A stretch of 46,625 nt of DNA from an uncultured Bacteroides sp. (GCA_947074235.1 CAMTOV010000005.1:1-46625); one strand, 5' to 3'. Numbered from the stretch's first letter, positions 18,845 to 28,207 are shown. Program-made: numbers and translations. The notes: generated by a model from the sequence alone, not told the origin.

Positions 18845-19507
18845 TTAAGCTTTAATTCCGGCATAGATAATAATGCCCAATATAGTAATTAGTCCTACGT
18901 AGCTAATAACGGGAGTCTGTTTAGCCTTTGAGAAGTCCTGTTTAGACACAAGTCTCAATAATGAATACATGATAGTTGCCCCTGCTCCACCAACAAACAT
19001 GCCGACAATTAAATCTCCGGGATAATGCAAACCAAGATATATACGAGTGTAGCAATTGACGATAGCCCAGCAACAGATAAATAGACTCAACCATTGTTTG
19101 CGGAATAGGAGGATAAGGAAAAATGCAAGTCCGAAAGAATTGGATGCATGACAAGAGGGAAATCCGTAACCACCGCCGCGACGATCGTTTACAATGTATA
19201 CCAAGTCGGCAATAGGACTTGCTGGATTGGAAGGACGAGGACGCTCTACAATAGGGCGGATGACGCTTGCACAAATCTGATCGGCAAAAGTAATGGTAAG
19301 TGCTATAGCGATAAGACAAAAGAGAACAGTTTTCCAATCGTAATTTCGTAGCAATACATATAAGATACTAATATACATTGGTATCCAAATGAACTTGCCA
19401 GTATAGACAGTCATGAAATAGTCCCAAAATGAACTGTTGAAACTATTAAGAAATAAGAAAGACGTTTGGTCGGCATCTGCCAACGATTGTACTAATTCGC
19501 TTATCAT
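18845..19507 (-). CDS. PAP2-family membrane phosphatase, LpxF-like
   Basis: The 220-residue protein has about five or six membrane helices. The three PAP2 motifs are present: R84-x6-R91-P92 (Arg in place of the first Lys), PSCH at 117-120, and R155-x5-H161-x3-D165. In Bacteroides the lipid A 4'-phosphatase LpxF belongs to this superfamily and confers resistance to antimicrobial peptides. The convergent lipid A-type operon and the partner gene upstream support that reading. An undecaprenyl pyrophosphate phosphatase is the main alternative. It follows the LTA-synthase-like gene after 15 bases. Confidence 0.82.
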   Translation of the reverse strand: MISELVQSLADADQTSFLFLNSFNSSFWDYFMTVYTGKFIWIPMYISILYVLLRNYDWKTVLFCLIAIALTITFADQICASVIRPIVERPRPSNPASPIADLVYIVNDRRGGGYGFPSCHASNSFGLAFFLILLFRKQWLSLFICCWAIVNCYTRIYLGLHYPGDLIVGMFVGGAGATIMYSLLRLVSKQDFSKAKQTPVISYVGLITILGIIIYAGIKA

Positions 19508-19522
19508 GTTATCTGTTTTTAT

Positions 19523-21355
19523 TTATCGTTTTGCTATATCGTCGTATAATTTCTGGATATAAGTTTTTCCCTTCTTTAGGTTAGTTTCTGTGTTCTCTCC
19601 TCTTTCTAAGACAATTTTCTCAGATTCGCAATCGAATACAACCTCTTCATCTTCTGATATCCATCCGAAAAAATTGGGCATGGTGAAGAATGCAAAATGT
19701 GGCGATTTGGGATTGAGAAGATTCTTGCTGAATAAGAAATCATCATGTGGAATGTCTAACTGAGATAGCAATGTTGCTGCCATATCAATTTGAGATCCAA
19801 TCGTGTCTATTCGCTTGCTTTCAGTTATCACTCCACCTGTCAGAATAAGTGGTATTTTAAATCGATTGGATGATTGAACATTCACATCAAAAGGATACAC
19901 TCCCAAATGATCTGGGACAAGCATCACCAAGGTATTGTTCCAAAGTGAAGACGATTTTAATTCCTCGATGAACTGACCGATGCATTCGTCAGTGTAAGCA
20001 AATGCATTCAGGCGCTTCTCTTCAAATTTATTATAGGGCACCTCAAAAGGCTCGTGACTACTCGAAGTTTGCATGGCTACAAAAAAAGGTGCTTCTATTT
20101 GTCCATCACTCAAGTTATCCCAAAGTTTATCGAATACAACCTCATCGTGTGCTCCCCACTTGCTGAGTCTTTGTGAAGCAGGAAAATCCTTATCGCAAAC
20201 AATGTTATCAATACCCATCGACATCAAGTAAGAACGCATGTTGGTAAAGTCGGCATCACCTCCATAATAATAATAAAGGTGGTATCCCTCTGCTTTTAAC
20301 GCCTTAGGTATAGAGGGCAAAGACTGAGTCTTGCGCGGATACTTCATAATGCTAGTAGTGGGTTGTGCTGGATAGCCACTAAAAATAGATACTAACCCTC
20401 TATCAGTTCGGAAGCTATTGGCATAGAAGTTTGTAAACAACACCCCTTCATCTGCAATCGTATTTAAATGTGGCGCTAAACCTGGTTCGCCGCCCAGAGT
20501 CTCTAATAGGAATGAAGAGAAACTCTCCATAATAATAAGAATAATATTGGGGCGAGTAGTGTTGATAAGAGTTGTCGGAGTGTTAACCTTAGGGTTTTCG
20601 ATTATTTCATTGAATATTTCGTTGGCTTCATTAGCTTCTACATAGCGATATTGTTTCTCAAAATTGCTTTGGCGTGTAAATGAGTCAATAAAGCTGAAGC
20701 AAGGATTGATAGCAGCATGGTTTAACCGTTGGTTATCGCTGAAATAAACTTTGCCAATATTCATGGTAGATACAGTAAATCCACCTCGAATGGGAATAAA
20801 TAATAGGGCAGTGATAACAAGAATGATTAAACTTTGATAGAGACGGTGGAAAGGAATTTTATATTTGCGTATCCAAATAATTGTTGTGAAATAGAGAGTG
20901 GAAAATAGGATGGCCGCATAGCAAAGTAGTGCTACAACTCCTCCTAATATCATTCCAAATCCAGCACTCGCCATTGCATCTTTGGGCGATGTAAAGAAAT
21001 AAAAGAGAGGGGTGGAGTCAAGACGAAACCCCCAATATTCGTACAAACCAATGTCGAGAATAAAAATGGCAGATATAAATAAAGCTACTAATATATAGTA
21101 AATTAAATACAGCTTTTTGAGTATTGATTTCAGTATCCAGATAGAAGCAATGGTAAGCAATCCGGGAATGATTGTAAGGTATCCTGCAAATGAAAAGTCG
21201 AGAGGAAGTCCGTGGGCTATAACTTGAAACCACTCTTTGATAGAAATATTATCATACAAGTCCTGATAATACAACATAAACATTGGTTTTTGTATAGCAA
21301 AAATAATTATAAACAATAAGTAAATAGAGAGTAGTTGGAATATCCTCCTTTTCAT
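19523..21355 (-). CDS. LTA synthase/MdoB-like alkaline phosphatase-superfamily transferase
   Basis: The 610-residue protein has five N-terminal membrane helices (to about residue 192) and a large outer catalytic domain. Features of the superfamily are ILIIMESFSS (Glu277, metal), NSFRTDRG (Thr317, likely nucleophile), YGGDADFTN, and VMLVPDHLG, with SSHEPF in between. Such enzymes transfer phosphoglycerol or phosphoethanolamine to lipids or glycans. True lipoteichoic acid is not expected in a Bacteroidales cell, so an envelope lipid or glycan substrate is more likely. It forms an operon with the LpxF-like phosphatase, which fits coordinated removal and addition of phosphate groups, an inference. 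Confidence 0.87.
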   Translation of the reverse strand: MKRRIFQLLSIYLLFIIIFAIQKPMFMLYYQDLYDNISIKEWFQVIAHGLPLDFSFAGYLTIIPGLLTIASIWILKSILKKLYLIYYILVALFISAIFILDIGLYEYWGFRLDSTPLFYFFTSPKDAMASAGFGMILGGVVALLCYAAILFSTLYFTTIIWIRKYKIPFHRLYQSLIILVITALLFIPIRGGFTVSTMNIGKVYFSDNQRLNHAAINPCFSFIDSFTRQSNFEKQYRYVEANEANEIFNEIIENPKVNTPTTLINTTRPNIILIIMESFSSFLLETLGGEPGLAPHLNTIADEGVLFTNFYANSFRTDRGLVSIFSGYPAQPTTSIMKYPRKTQSLPSIPKALKAEGYHLYYYYGGDADFTNMRSYLMSMGIDNIVCDKDFPASQRLSKWGAHDEVVFDKLWDNLSDGQIEAPFFVAMQTSSSHEPFEVPYNKFEEKRLNAFAYTDECIGQFIEELKSSSLWNNTLVMLVPDHLGVYPFDVNVQSSNRFKIPLILTGGVITESKRIDTIGSQIDMAATLLSQLDIPHDDFLFSKNLLNPKSPHFAFFTMPNFFGWISEDEEVVFDCESEKIVLERGENTETNLKKGKTYIQKLYDDIAKR

Positions 21356-21385
21356 TATAAAACATTTAAAAAGATTGAACGCTTA

Positions 21386-21414
21386 CAAAGGTAATACTCT
21401 TTTCTATATCTTTG
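21386..21414. promoter_or_regulatory. Divergent -7 boxes for the LTA-synthase-like and TPR genes
   Basis: On the minus strand TACCTTTG (21393-21386) precedes the LTA-synthase-like gene. On the plus strand TATCTTTG (21407-21414) precedes the TPR gene. No convincing -33 boxes are seen. Confidence 0.5.
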
Positions 21415-21440
21415 CGTATCGACAATAAAAATTAAAAGGA

Positions 21441-22265
21441 ATGAAAAAGGTCTGTGTGCTTCTTGTTTTGCTTACCATAACGGGTGTTGCTATTGCCCAA
21501 AATACGTATCGTGAACTTTCGGAAAAGGCGATTAATTATATCGAATTAGATAGCCTTCCGCAAGCTGAGGTTTTACTAAAAGAAGCAATGAGTCTTGAAC
21601 CGGCTAATCCTTATAATGCATTACTTTTTACTAATCTAGGTTTTATTCAGAAGTCAATGGGTAAATTTGATCAAGCCATCGATTCTTATACCTATGCTGT
21701 AAATTTGATGCCAACCAATCTCTTGGTTTTGTTGGATAGGGCAGCTCTATACATGGAGCTGGGTATGAATGATCAAGCCTACTATGACTATGTGAAAGTA
21801 TTAGATATGGATAATAAGAACAAAGAAGCGTTATTGATGCGAGCATACATTCACATGGTGCGTCGTGACTACAGTTTGGCTCGTGCTGATTATAATGCGC
21901 TACTAGCCATAGAGCCTGATAATTATAACGCTCGATTGGGAATAGTGACACTAGAACAGAACGAAAAAAGATATAAAGAGGCGCTAGAAAGCATTAATAA
22001 AATGATTATTGAGTATCCTGATAATGCTGAATTGTATATTGCACGTGCCGATATAGAACGTGAAATGGGACATATAGATTTAGCCTTAACTGATTTAGAT
22101 GAAGCTATCAAGTTAACACCTTCGTCAACAAGTGCCTATTTGTTGCGTGGCGATATCTATCTTATTCAAGGGAAAAAGATGCTGGCAAAGTCTGATTTTG
22201 AGAAAGCTATTCGCTTGGGTGTTCCTTCTGGTCAGCTAGTTGAGCGATTGAATCAATGTAAATAA
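21441..22265 (+). CDS. Secreted tetratricopeptide repeat protein
   Basis: A signal peptide of about 19 residues ends at VAIAQ. The remaining 255 residues are about seven TPR units. Good examples are NPYNALLFTNLGFIQKSMGK and the unit starting NAELYIARADIEREMG. No other domain is seen, so it is probably a periplasmic scaffold. A good ribosome site (AAAAGGA) lies directly before the ATG. It faces RecQ tail to tail, with six bases between the stops. Confidence 0.88.
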   Translation: MKKVCVLLVLLTITGVAIAQNTYRELSEKAINYIELDSLPQAEVLLKEAMSLEPANPYNALLFTNLGFIQKSMGKFDQAIDSYTYAVNLMPTNLLVLLDRAALYMELGMNDQAYYDYVKVLDMDNKNKEALLMRAYIHMVRRDYSLARADYNALLAIEPDNYNARLGIVTLEQNEKRYKEALESINKMIIEYPDNAELYIARADIEREMGHIDLALTDLDEAIKLTPSSTSAYLLRGDIYLIQGKKMLAKSDFEKAIRLGVPSGQLVERLNQCK

Positions 22266-22270
22266 GTAGC

Positions 22271-24076
22271 TTAATCTACAAACTGTTTAATTACTTTGAT
22301 AAAATCCTTGCCATATTTCTGTTTCTTATATTCACCTATACCGCTAATATTGCCAAACTCTTCGATAGTTGTGGGACGAGATATGGATAGCAAATGCAAT
22401 ACTTTATCTGTCAATACAATATAAGCAGGCAATGCTTCTTGAGCAGCAAGCTCTTTTCGTAATGTGCGTAATGCTTCAAATAGATTCTCATTTTCAGTTG
22501 CAGATATTGATAGGGCTAATTCTTTTTCAACCACTACCTTTTTCTTTTTCTGTTTCGGAGTAAACTCTTGTCTTACAATTGTAACCAACATGGCTTTTGT
22601 TTTGCCATAGAGCACATTATACCCGCTTTCTGTTATTTTCAAATGGTTCTTTTCATTATATGCAATTTCAAAATAACCTAGTTGCAGCATTTGCAAAAGA
22701 TAGTCTTGCCAATCTCTACCTGGAATATCTCTACCAACGCCAAATGTTTTGAGTTTATCATATCCCTTTTCTGTTACATCTGCCGAGAAAGATCCTCGTA
22801 AGATATCAATAAGCATACTTACACCTATATTTTGTTCAGAGCGAAAAATAGCACTTAGGGCTTTTTGAACAATGATTGTTCCGTCAAATCGTTCAGGTGG
22901 ATTTTTGCAAACATCACAGTTGCCGCAATCTTTTTCAGAAACTTCTCCAAAATAACTTAATAATATTCGACGCCTACATATATCTGCCTCGGCATATTGC
23001 TGCATGCGTTGCAACTTCTCTACATTAATGCTTTGCTGACTGCTTTCGGTAGCAAACTTAGTAAGTAGTATTAAATCGGCCAAAGAATAAAATAAAACAG
23101 TATCGGCAGTCATCCCATCTCTTCCGGCTCTACCTATCTCTTGATAAAAACTCTCTATGCTTTTGGGTAAATTATAGTGCATCACCCATCTTACGTTCGA
23201 TTTATCTATACCCATGCCAAATGCTATGGTGGCACAAACTACCTGTGTGCGATCATTTATAAAATCGCTTTGAGCTTTATCGCGTTGCTGGGGGGTAAGT
23301 CCAGCGTGATAAACACCACATTTAACTCCATTCTTTTCAAGCATTTGTGCAACAGATTCTGTTTTGCTGCGGCTCATGCAATAGATAATCCCACATTCGC
23401 CATGATGCTTATCTATAAAATCTAAAATAGCTTTATGCTTTTCCTTTTGCTGATATCCTCTTTTCACACTTAAACTTAGGTTTGGACGATCGAAAGAAGA
23501 TATAAAAGTTTGTGGATTGTTTAAATGAAGCTGACGTATAATGTCATTACGAGTAATCTTATCTGCAGTGGCAGTTAAAGCTACAATCGGAACATTGGGA
23601 AAGCGCTGATGTAATACCCCCATCTGTGTATACTCAGGGCGAAAATCATGTCCCCATTGCGAAATACAATGAGCTTCATCAATAGCAAATAATGATATTT
23701 GAATGTCTTTTAGAAGAAAATCAATCTCGGTCATTAAACGCTCTGGCGATATGTAAAGAAGTTTTAGTTTTCCATTAAGACAAGCTCTTTTGATTTCAGA
23801 ATTTTCAGTTTCATTGTTGTTGCTATTAAGTGCTCCTGCAGCAATACCATTAGCCTTCAATGCTTCAACTTGATCTTTCATTAACGAAATTAATGGAGAA
23901 ATTACTATAGCAGTTCCTTCACTAAGCAAAGCGGGTAATTGAAAACAGATTGATTTTCCTCCTCCGGTAGGCATTAGCACTAAACAATCTTTTTTTTGGA
24001 GGATAGTCTGGATGATATCTTCTTGAAGTGGACGAAAATTTTCGTAACCAAAGTAGTTCTTGAGGGTTTGAATCAT
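22271..24076 (-). CDS. recQ: ATP-dependent DNA helicase RecQ
   Basis: This 3'-5' helicase acts in recombination and repair. It has the motif I region MPTGGGKS, the DEAH box in FAIDEAHCISQWGHDFRPEY, and motif VI QEIGRAGRDG. The zinc-binding cysteines are in CRRRILLSYFGE and CGNCDVC, and a winged helix and C-terminal HRDC domain follow (about 515-601). The frame extends to a TTG at 24100. That TTG lies within the likely promoter box TATCTTTG (24105-24098), so it would not be in the transcript. The ATG at 24076 is chosen, giving 601 residues. Confidence 0.95.
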   Translation of the reverse strand: MIQTLKNYFGYENFRPLQEDIIQTILQKKDCLVLMPTGGGKSICFQLPALLSEGTAIVISPLISLMKDQVEALKANGIAAGALNSNNNETENSEIKRACLNGKLKLLYISPERLMTEIDFLLKDIQISLFAIDEAHCISQWGHDFRPEYTQMGVLHQRFPNVPIVALTATADKITRNDIIRQLHLNNPQTFISSFDRPNLSLSVKRGYQQKEKHKAILDFIDKHHGECGIIYCMSRSKTESVAQMLEKNGVKCGVYHAGLTPQQRDKAQSDFINDRTQVVCATIAFGMGIDKSNVRWVMHYNLPKSIESFYQEIGRAGRDGMTADTVLFYSLADLILLTKFATESSQQSINVEKLQRMQQYAEADICRRRILLSYFGEVSEKDCGNCDVCKNPPERFDGTIIVQKALSAIFRSEQNIGVSMLIDILRGSFSADVTEKGYDKLKTFGVGRDIPGRDWQDYLLQMLQLGYFEIAYNEKNHLKITESGYNVLYGKTKAMLVTIVRQEFTPKQKKKKVVVEKELALSISATENENLFEALRTLRKELAAQEALPAYIVLTDKVLHLLSISRPTTIEEFGNISGIGEYKKQKYGKDFIKVIKQFVD

Positions 24077-24097
24077 AGGGCCATTTTTGTCTTTCTG

Positions 24098-24105
24098 CAA
24101 AGATA
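24098..24105 (-). promoter_or_regulatory. recQ: -7 promoter box of recQ
   Basis: TATCTTTG on the minus strand matches the Bacteroidetes -7 consensus 22 bases before the chosen ATG. No clear -33 box was found. Confidence 0.5.
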
Positions 24106-24600
24106 GCTCTTTTAGTAGATATAAGCTGGATGGAATATTAAAATATGATTGTAATTGCGTTTTTGACTATTAAAAATCGACCACAAAAGAGGCTGTAATC
24201 CTTAAATATCAATCTCTTTGTATAATTGCTATACTAATTTTTTGAAATGATTTTCGTTATTGTTGACTAACAATATTTGAGATTAATGTGTTATTATGTT
24301 AAATTGATAGCTGCCGTATGTGTTAAATATATAATGGTTTGATAGGTGTTATATAAATTAATTGATTAAACCGTTATGTATTTATCATAAAGACATGATA
24401 AAAGAAACTATATAATCACTTTTTATTATTGTCTAATTTGTAAAAAAAGAATTATATTGTTAATATCTTTATTCTGTTAACTTGTTTTAAAAAAAATATA
24501 AACGAAAAATTTGCGTATTATAAAATAATATATCAAATTTGTAAAACATTATATTGTAATCTTTTACAATATTGAATAAAATCCTAACCAGTATAATTAA
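24106..24600. other. AT-rich 495-bp intergenic region with a dyad before the short AraC gene
   Basis: No reading frame or RNA gene was recognised. The region is extremely AT-rich. Near its end a perfect 9-bp inverted repeat, ATATTGTAA and TTACAATAT (24551-24559 and 24564-24572), lies about 28 bases before the ATG at 24601. Another TTGTAA lies shortly before it. It may be an operator or a 5' leader hairpin. Confidence 0.5.
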
Positions 24601-25068
24601 ATGAGTGATTTAGAAAACAAAAACCAAGAACAGACTCCTAAAAAGCGCCCTTATAATTTGCGCGAAAAAAAGGACAAAAAAGCAGCTTATCGATCTTTGA
24701 TAAGACCTGAGCTTGCTGATGAACTGTACGACAAGATTTTGAATATTGTAGTAGTTCAAAAAAAGTACAGAGACCCAGATTACTCGGCTAAAGATTTAGC
24801 GAAAGAGTTAAAAACAAATACACGTTATCTTTCGGCTGTAGTAAACTCTCGTTTCGGTCAAAATTACTCTTGTCTTTTAAACGAATACAGAGTAAAAGAT
24901 GCTTTGCATTTATTGACTGACAAGCGTTATGCAGATAAAAATGTAGAAGAAATTAGTGCAATGGTTGGTTTTGCAAACCGTCAATCATTTTATGCGGCCT
25001 TCTTTAAAAATATAGGCAAAACGCCTAATAACTACCGTAAAGAATTTGCAGATAAAAAAGCAAAATAA
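24601..25068 (+). CDS. Short AraC-type helix-turn-helix protein
   Basis: The protein has 155 residues. A very basic N-terminal 30 residues precede a single AraC-type DNA-binding domain (about 45-150). The first helix-turn-helix is SAKDLAKELKTNTRYLSAVV. The second is VEEISAMVGFANRQSFYAAF, followed by GKTPNNYRKEF. No ligand-binding domain is present, so activity may be set by its level alone or by a partner. It has a long AT-rich upstream region and its own terminator, and is a single-gene unit. Target unknown. Confidence 0.88.
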   Translation: MSDLENKNQEQTPKKRPYNLREKKDKKAAYRSLIRPELADELYDKILNIVVVQKKYRDPDYSAKDLAKELKTNTRYLSAVVNSRFGQNYSCLLNEYRVKDALHLLTDKRYADKNVEEISAMVGFANRQSFYAAFFKNIGKTPNNYRKEFADKKAK

Positions 25069-25099
25069 TTATTCTGCAACTTTTAGAATTTAATTTGAA

Positions 25100-25141
25100 G
25101 GGAAATATCGAAGACTCTTATGTCGAAGATATTCCCTTTTT
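25100..25141 (+). terminator. Terminator after the short AraC gene
   Basis: GGGAAATATC (25100-25109) pairs with GATATTCCC (25128-25136) with one bulged A, followed by five T. Confidence 0.82.
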
Positions 25142-25180
25142 ATGTTTTTGAGTGAACAATTCTAATAATAAAACACTTAA

Positions 25181-27229
25181 ATGAAGAGAAAATTCTTTTA
25201 TTCTATGATATTAGCTACTTCGTTTTTAGCTATGGGATGCAACTCAAAAGAACAAGCATCTAACGATAATTTTGATTATACAGTGGATAAATTTGCCGAT
25301 TTACAAATATTGCGTTATCAAGTTCCTGGATTTGATGAGCTTAGTTTGAAACAAAAAGAGTTAATTTATTATCTTTCTGAAGCCGCTTTAGAAGGACGTG
25401 ACATTCTTTTTGATCAGAATGGAAAATATAATTTGAGAATACGTCGTATGCTCGAAAGTATATATACCAACTATTCTGGAGATAGAAACAGCGAGGAGTA
25501 CAAAAACCTTGAAACATATTTAAAACGTGTTTGGTTTTCAAACGGTATTCATCATCATTATGGTTGCGATAAGTTTATACCGGGTTTTACGCCCGAGTAT
25601 TTAAAAGAGGTAGTTCTTACTCTTGAGCCTTCTACTTTGCCGCTTGCTCAAGAACAAACTGTTGATGAATTTTGCGAAGAGATATTTCCTGTCATTTTTA
25701 ATCCACAACTGATGGCTAAAAGAGTTAATCAGGCTGATGGAGAAGATGTAGTGATAACCTCTGCATGCAATTATTATGATGGGGTTACTCAGGCTGAGGT
25801 TGAAAGCTTCTATGGCGCCATGAAAGATTCAAATGATGAAACTCCAATATCTTACGGATTGAACAGCCGCCTAGTAAAGGAAGATGGTGTGATTGCAGAA
25901 AAGGTTTGGAAAGTCGGTGGATTATATTCTCCAGCTATAGAAAAGGTGGTGTATTGGTTGAAGAAAGCTGAAGGTGTAGCTGAAAATAGCGAGCAAAAAG
26001 CGGTTATCGCCAAACTAATAGAGTATTACGAAACAGGTGATTTAAGAACCTTTGATGAATATGCTATTCTTTGGGTGAAAGATACTGATTCACGTATTGA
26101 CTTTGTAAATGGTTTTACTGAAAGCTATGGTGATCCATTGGGTATGAAAGCTAGTTGGGAGTCATTAGTGAATTTTAAAGATCTAGAGGCTACACATCGC
26201 ACAGAGGTTATTAGTAATAATGCACAATGGTTTGAAGATAACTCACCGGTAGATGGACAGTTTAAGAAAGAAGAGGTAAAGGGTGTATCGGCTAAGGTTA
26301 TTACTGCCGCTATTCTTGCGGGTGATTTATATCCGGCTACTGCTATTGGCATTAATCTTCCTAATGCCAACTGGATTCGTGCAGAGCATGGCTCTAAATC
26401 GGTAACTATTGGCAATATAACCGATGCTTATAATAAAGCATCTCACGGTAATGGATTTGCCGAAGAGTTTGTTTATAGCGATGTAGAGAAAGGTTTGATA
26501 GATAAATATGGTGATATTACCGGTGATTTGCACACTGACTTGCATGAATGCTTGGGTCATGGATCTGGCAAACTATTGCCTGGAGTAGACCCTGATGCAT
26601 TGAAAGCTTACGGCTCTACAATCGAAGAGGCTCGTGCCGATTTGTTTGGCCTTTACTATATGGCAGATCCTAAGTTAGTAGAACTGGGATTACTACCAAG
26701 TGATGATGCTTACAAAGCGGAGTATTACAACTTCTTGATGAATGGTTTAATGACACAATTGGTACGTATAGAGCCGGGCAACAATGTTGAAGAGTCTCAC
26801 ATGCGCAATCGTCAGTTGATAGCTCGTTGGGTATTAGAGAAAGGTGCTCCAAACAATGTAGTAGAGTTAGTACAGAAAGATGGTAAAACATATGTTGTAG
26901 TAAACGACTATCAACAAGTCCGTCAACTCTTTGGTGAGCTACTTTCTAACATTCAACGAATCAAATCTACTGGCGACTTTGATGCTGCACGCACTCTTGT
27001 TGAAGAATATGCAGTGAATGTTGATCCTGCTCTACATGCAGAGATCCTAGAACGTTATAAAAAGTTGAACTTGGCTCCATACAAAGGTTTTGTAAATCCT
27101 GTATATGAGTTGGTGACTAATGATAATGGTGATATTATAGATGTAGTGGTAAGCTACAACGAAGGCTATGCCGAACAAATGATGCGTTATAGCAAGGATT
27201 ATTCATCTTTGCCATCTATTAATAATTAA
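25181..27229 (+). CDS. Dipeptidyl peptidase III (M49), lipoprotein form
   Basis: This zinc exopeptidase removes dipeptides from the N-terminus of oligopeptides. It has 682 residues and a lipobox AMGC (Cys20), so it is anchored in the envelope. The zinc site is HECLGH (455-460), the five-residue-gap variant of bacterial and other M49 enzymes being replaced here by the HExxGH form. The second motif is EEARAD at 482-487, which supplies the third ligand. A DPP III of this type has been characterised from B. thetaiotaomicron. It is followed after three bases by the AlkD-like gene, so the two are probably co-transcribed. Confidence 0.92.
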   Translation: MKRKFFYSMILATSFLAMGCNSKEQASNDNFDYTVDKFADLQILRYQVPGFDELSLKQKELIYYLSEAALEGRDILFDQNGKYNLRIRRMLESIYTNYSGDRNSEEYKNLETYLKRVWFSNGIHHHYGCDKFIPGFTPEYLKEVVLTLEPSTLPLAQEQTVDEFCEEIFPVIFNPQLMAKRVNQADGEDVVITSACNYYDGVTQAEVESFYGAMKDSNDETPISYGLNSRLVKEDGVIAEKVWKVGGLYSPAIEKVVYWLKKAEGVAENSEQKAVIAKLIEYYETGDLRTFDEYAILWVKDTDSRIDFVNGFTESYGDPLGMKASWESLVNFKDLEATHRTEVISNNAQWFEDNSPVDGQFKKEEVKGVSAKVITAAILAGDLYPATAIGINLPNANWIRAEHGSKSVTIGNITDAYNKASHGNGFAEEFVYSDVEKGLIDKYGDITGDLHTDLHECLGHGSGKLLPGVDPDALKAYGSTIEEARADLFGLYYMADPKLVELGLLPSDDAYKAEYYNFLMNGLMTQLVRIEPGNNVEESHMRNRQLIARWVLEKGAPNNVVELVQKDGKTYVVVNDYQQVRQLFGELLSNIQRIKSTGDFDAARTLVEEYAVNVDPALHAEILERYKKLNLAPYKGFVNPVYELVTNDNGDIIDVVVSYNEGYAEQMMRYSKDYSSLPSINN

Positions 27230-27232
27230 GAA

Positions 27233-27895
27233 ATGAATTTGCAAGAACAACTAAAAGAGATAAAAACTCAGTTTCGCTTGTCGATGAATGGCGTGGTGTC
27301 GCAAAGCATGCGCGAAAAAGGATTGAACTACAAGCTAAACTTTGGTATAGAGCTACCTAGATTGAAACAAATAGCTGCTGAGATAGAGAAGAATCACGAT
27401 TTAGCACAAGCTCTTTGGAAAGAAGAGATTCGTGAGTCAAAGATAATGGCTGCTATGCTTCAACCTATTGATACATTTTATCCTGAGATTGCGGATATCT
27501 GGGTAGAGAACATGCCCAATATAGAGATTGCCGAATTGACATGCATGAATTTGTTTCAGCATCTTCCTTATGCACCCGCCAAATCTTTTCAGTGGATTGC
27601 AAGTGAAGATGAGTTTGCACAAATCTGTGGATATCTCACTATTGCTCGTTTGCTGATGCAAAAGGGTGATATGACCGAGCGTGCTTCTAGTGAATTTCTA
27701 GATCAAGCTATCGTTGCGGTATTATCAGGCTCTTATCAAGTAAGAAATGCAGCATTGTTAGCTATCCGTAAGTATATCAATCATAGCGAAGCCAATGCTT
27801 TTCAAGTATGCCGCTTGGTAGACGAAATGAAAGATTCCACCAATGAAGCTGAACAAATACTATATAATATGGTAAGAGATGAACTGGGTGATTGA
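27233..27895 (+). CDS. AlkD-like DNA alkylation repair protein (HEAT-repeat)
   Basis: The 220-residue all-helical protein matches the DNA alkylation repair family, whose members (AlkC/AlkD) are HEAT-like glycosylases for N3- and N7-alkylpurines. Typical segments are LPRLKQIAAEI, the helix with WKEEIRESKIMAAML, and SYQVRNAALLAIRKY. I cannot assign the AlkD catalytic Asp/Trp with certainty, so enzymatic activity is not proved. It lies three bases after DPP III and is followed by a terminator. Confidence 0.85.
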   Translation: MNLQEQLKEIKTQFRLSMNGVVSQSMREKGLNYKLNFGIELPRLKQIAAEIEKNHDLAQALWKEEIRESKIMAAMLQPIDTFYPEIADIWVENMPNIEIAELTCMNLFQHLPYAPAKSFQWIASEDEFAQICGYLTIARLLMQKGDMTERASSEFLDQAIVAVLSGSYQVRNAALLAIRKYINHSEANAFQVCRLVDEMKDSTNEAEQILYNMVRDELGD

Positions 27896-27926
27896 GCCTA
27901 CATAACTTAATTAAATAATATATTCC

Positions 27927-27972
27927 AGAGTCCGAATCTTCATCATAATGAAGGCTCGGACTCTTGTTTTTA
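27927..27972 (+). terminator. Terminator after the AlkD-like gene
   Basis: The outer stem AGAGTCCGA/TCGGACTCT (27927-27935 with 27956-27964) and the inner stem CTTCAT/ATGAAG are followed by TTGTTTTT. Confidence 0.85.
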
Positions 27973-28043
27973 AAACCTACACATTTTACATCTATAACTG
28001 TTACATTCTACAAATTAACTGTTAAGGTTTATAAGGTTAAATG
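27972..28043. repeat. Diverged copy of a dispersed palindromic element
   Basis: This stretch shares a 15-base identical word (AAAACCTACACATTT) and a similar ending (ATAAGG, one base, then AAATG) with the reverse complement of 37834-37913. It also shares ACATTCTACA-R-ATTAA-M-TGT with that element's forward strand. Its own inverted pairing is weak, so it looks like a decayed copy. The remaining bases up to 28175 hold nothing else I recognise. Confidence 0.6.
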
Positions 28044-28175
28044 ATATACCTATCAATCTAATTTGTTATAGTCTAATTATTGATTCGTCACACAATTTTC
28101 AATATTGATTGCTATTACACTATTTATGCGTTAAAAAACTTTCATTTAATGATATATTTTACGCAAAAAAAGGCT

Positions 28176-28183
28176 TAACTTTG
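28176..28183 (+). promoter_or_regulatory. -7 promoter box of the fur-like/purA operon
   Basis: TAACTTTG lies 25 bases before the ATG at 28208. A -33 box is not obvious. Confidence 0.5.
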
Positions 28184-28207
28184 TTCGCATAATTATATAG
28201 CCGTTTT

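Noticed and set aside
24077..24100. TTG start of RecQ at 24100
   Set aside because: The TTG is part of the likely -7 box TATCTTTG; the RNA would begin after it.
24106..24600. A tRNA or riboswitch in the long gap before the short AraC gene
   Set aside because: No cloverleaf with a T-loop GTTCRA-like motif or conserved riboswitch core was seen; only the dyad at 24551-24572 stands out.
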